The translations under genes were made by a program, and so were the position numbers. From the NCBI GenBank assembly GCA_030642005.1, contig DAOWOP010000148.1, forward strand, positions 1 to 6,568: a DNA stretch of 6,568 nt, given 5' to 3'. The notes beneath the pieces were generated by a model. It was given only the letters and a program-made list of their open reading frames with translations, was not told the origin of the DNA and searched no databases. This DNA comes from Planctomycetales bacterium. GTDB lineage: Bacteria > Planctomycetota > Phycisphaerae > SM23-33. Shown piece after piece: positions 5,717 to 6,568 of the stretch. How positions within the stretch are numbered: position 1 is the first letter of the stretch; each line of letters opens with the position of its first letter.

Positions 5717-5793
5717 ATTTCCGATTTCCAATTTCCGACTCGTGCTACGTAGCGAAACGTTACTTCGCAGAGTAGTATTTCCGATTTCCAATT
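5717..5793. repeat. 17-bp direct repeats flanking a hairpin
   Basis: ATTTCCGATTTCCAATT occurs identically at 5717-5733 and 5777-5793. Between the copies, CTAC/GCGAA (5745-5748, 5752-5756) pairs with TTCGC/GTAG (5764-5768, 5772-5775) around a 7-nt loop and a 3x3 internal loop. The module begins two bases after the peptidase stop, so the hairpin may end that transcript, but the repeats suggest a dispersed intergenic element. Just downstream is a small palindrome GGAAAC-ATG-GTTTCC (5796-5810). No gene is visible in 5715-5904. Confidence 0.6.
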
Positions 5794-5841
5794 GGGGAAA
5801 CATGGTTTCCGTGGGTGGCCTGGGCAAATGTTGTTGAAGGT

Positions 5842-5884
5842 GGGTGGCACCTTCAAGCGTAGCGCAGCGAAGCTTGTGGGTGCT
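5842..5884 (+). repeat. Left REP-like hairpin element
   Basis: The outer stem is GCACC (5847-5851 region) with GGTGC (5878-5882), then a 2x2 internal loop, then CAAGC with GCTTG, enclosing a 13-nt GC-rich loop that starts GTAG and includes GCGAAGC at its edge. An alternative hairpin is possible: TTGAAGGTG (5834-5842) is exactly complementary to CACCTTCAA (5848-5856) with a 5-nt loop, and the two folds exclude each other. Confidence 0.7.
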
Positions 5885-5904
5885 TTCGTACCCATAGGCA
5901 ACGT

Positions 5905-6477
5905 CTACACTAATGACAGGTTACAGGACTCCTTGTCGATTGGGATCGGGCCTTCCTCATCAAGCATCCACGACCGACAGCTTGACCAAGGCCAGTCCTC
6001 CGGGTTCTCAACCAGGCCTCGCTTCACGGGGTTGCCGTGAATGTAGTCTATAGCCTTTCGGAGCGTCTCTGCCTTGCGGATGTTCCTGTCGTAACCGCCG
6101 CCGTCCTGCCAAAAGCGATACGGGTTATCCTTCTGGCCCGTCGCCAATTGGGCCAGCCCGGTCGGATTCTCCCGCCGCAACCAACCAATAGCCTTGCGAC
6201 TGACAGACTGCTTGATTGACTTGAGAATTGCCGAGATCGAATATATCTCCAGTCTCGGCCAGATCAGCAGGTGAACGTGCTCGGGCATGATCACGTACGC
6301 CCACACGTCAAAGGCATGTTTCTCGCGGGCCTTTGCTACAGCCTCGGCAAAGTACACACAAGTTCGCTCGCTCAGCAGAAATTTGCGCCCGTGATAGCAC
6401 GAAAAGGTCAATTCATGGGCATCCCATCGGTCATTCCAACGCCGACAACGCTTACGATAGCAATGATCGACCTTCAT
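5905..6477 (-). CDS. REP-associated tyrosine transposase (Y1_Tnp / RAYT, IS200-like HUH family)
   Basis: A single-strand DNA endonuclease of the HUH superfamily that would nick at REP-like hairpins. From the ATG at 6477 it has 190 residues, a usual RAYT length. The N-terminal strand HELTFSCYHGRKFLLS (21-36) is the familiar opening of the fold. The metal-binding HUH motif is MPEHVHLLIW (64-73) with His67 and His69. The C-terminal signature FWQDGGGYDRNI (122-133) is followed by AIDYIHGNPVKRGLV (142-156), where Tyr145 is the candidate catalytic tyrosine, and by PEDWPWSS (159-166), a hallmark of RAYTs. An in-frame GTG at 6510 would add 11 residues not typical of the family. Its AGAAGG site is too close to be convincing, so I prefer the ATG, although the ATG also lacks a Shine-Dalgarno. 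The gene appears intact, with no frameshift. Confidence 0.88.
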   Translation of the reverse strand: MKVDHCYRKRCRRWNDRWDAHELTFSCYHGRKFLLSERTCVYFAEAVAKAREKHAFDVWAYVIMPEHVHLLIWPRLEIYSISAILKSIKQSVSRKAIGWLRRENPTGLAQLATGQKDNPYRFWQDGGGYDRNIRKAETLRKAIDYIHGNPVKRGLVENPEDWPWSSCRSWMLDEEGPIPIDKESCNLSLV

Positions 6478-6525
6478 ACACAGAAGATAAGCGATACCTG
6501 CGGGGCACACAACCTTCTATTGAGG

Positions 6526-6568
6526 CGCACCCACAACCTCCGCTTCGCTCCGGTTGAAGGTGCCACCC
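6526..6568 (-). repeat. Right REP-like hairpin element
   Basis: This is the inverted copy of the left element. Read on the minus strand, the inner stem is CAACC/GGTTG where the left copy has CAAGC/GCTTG, so both bases of a pair have changed together. The outer stem GCACC/GGTGC is unchanged. The loop starts GGAG where the left has GTAG and contains GCGAAGC. Whether the TTGAAGGTG alternative arm continues beyond 6568 cannot be seen. Confidence 0.7.

Larger units (their letters stand above)
5842..6568 (-). mobile_element. RAYT/REP transposable unit bounded by inverted hairpin elements
   Basis: A Y1/HUH transposase gene is enclosed by two 43-bp elements (5842-5884 and 6526-6568) that match in inverted orientation at about 37 of 43 positions, including an identical outer 15 bases, GGGTGGCACCTTCAA. 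The layout fits a REP-associated tyrosine transposase locus, in which structured REP sequences in opposite orientation flank the gene. The right element ends exactly at the window edge, so the true right boundary is not seen. Confidence 0.75.

Noticed and set aside
5659..5901. Minus-strand ORF with repeated NWKSEI peptide after the peptidase gene
   Set aside because: The repeat is the translation of the 17-bp direct repeats, and the frame overlaps the end of the S49 gene and the left REP-like hairpin.

Overview
The window looks like chromosomal DNA from a GC-moderate, Gram-negative-type bacterium, most likely a member of the Planctomycetota (a Phycisphaerae-like lineage is my best guess). The clues are a PEP-CTERM-anchored secreted protein, a cysteine-free membrane anti-sigma factor paired with an ECF sigma factor, many GTG starts without clear Shine-Dalgarno sites, and intergenic spaces filled with short palindromic or heptad repeats. 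The taxonomic call is inference from gene content; no rRNA or marker phylogeny is present.

Layout. Bases 1-1316 (+) hold the C-terminal half of a ClpC-type Hsp100 unfoldase, cut by the window edge. Bases 1317-1545 contain no gene but a composite inverted repeat built from 7-bp GGGAC units. Bases 1546-3304 (+) are an ECF sigma factor followed by its probable single-pass membrane anti-sigma factor. A perfect 17-bp stem (3335-3376) separates this operon from a convergent minus-strand unit at 3396-4387: a secreted trypsin-like serine protease with an intact His/Asp/Ser triad and a PEP-CTERM anchor, apparently preceded by a 38-codon leader ORF whose stop overlaps the protease start (ATGA). Divergent from it, 4620-5714 (+) encodes an S49 (SppA-like) membrane signal peptide peptidase. 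Both divergent genes have good sigma70-type promoters in the shared region 4388-4619.

Bases 5715-5841 hold two 17-bp direct repeats flanking a hairpin. Bases 5842-6568 form a mobile unit: a REP-associated tyrosine (Y1/HUH, RAYT) transposase gene on the minus strand, bracketed by two 43-bp inverted hairpin elements whose stems differ by compensatory changes. The right copy ends exactly at the window edge.

Functionally, every non-mobile gene concerns proteolysis or envelope stress: a ClpP-partner unfoldase, a sigma/anti-sigma switch, a surface or periplasmic protease and a membrane peptidase. This suggests, but does not prove, an envelope proteostasis neighbourhood. The most worthwhile leads are the RAYT unit with its structured ends, the leader ORF plus PEP-CTERM protease, the ECF-type promoter that overlaps the nominal sigma-factor start, and the GGGAC-heptad inverted repeat.
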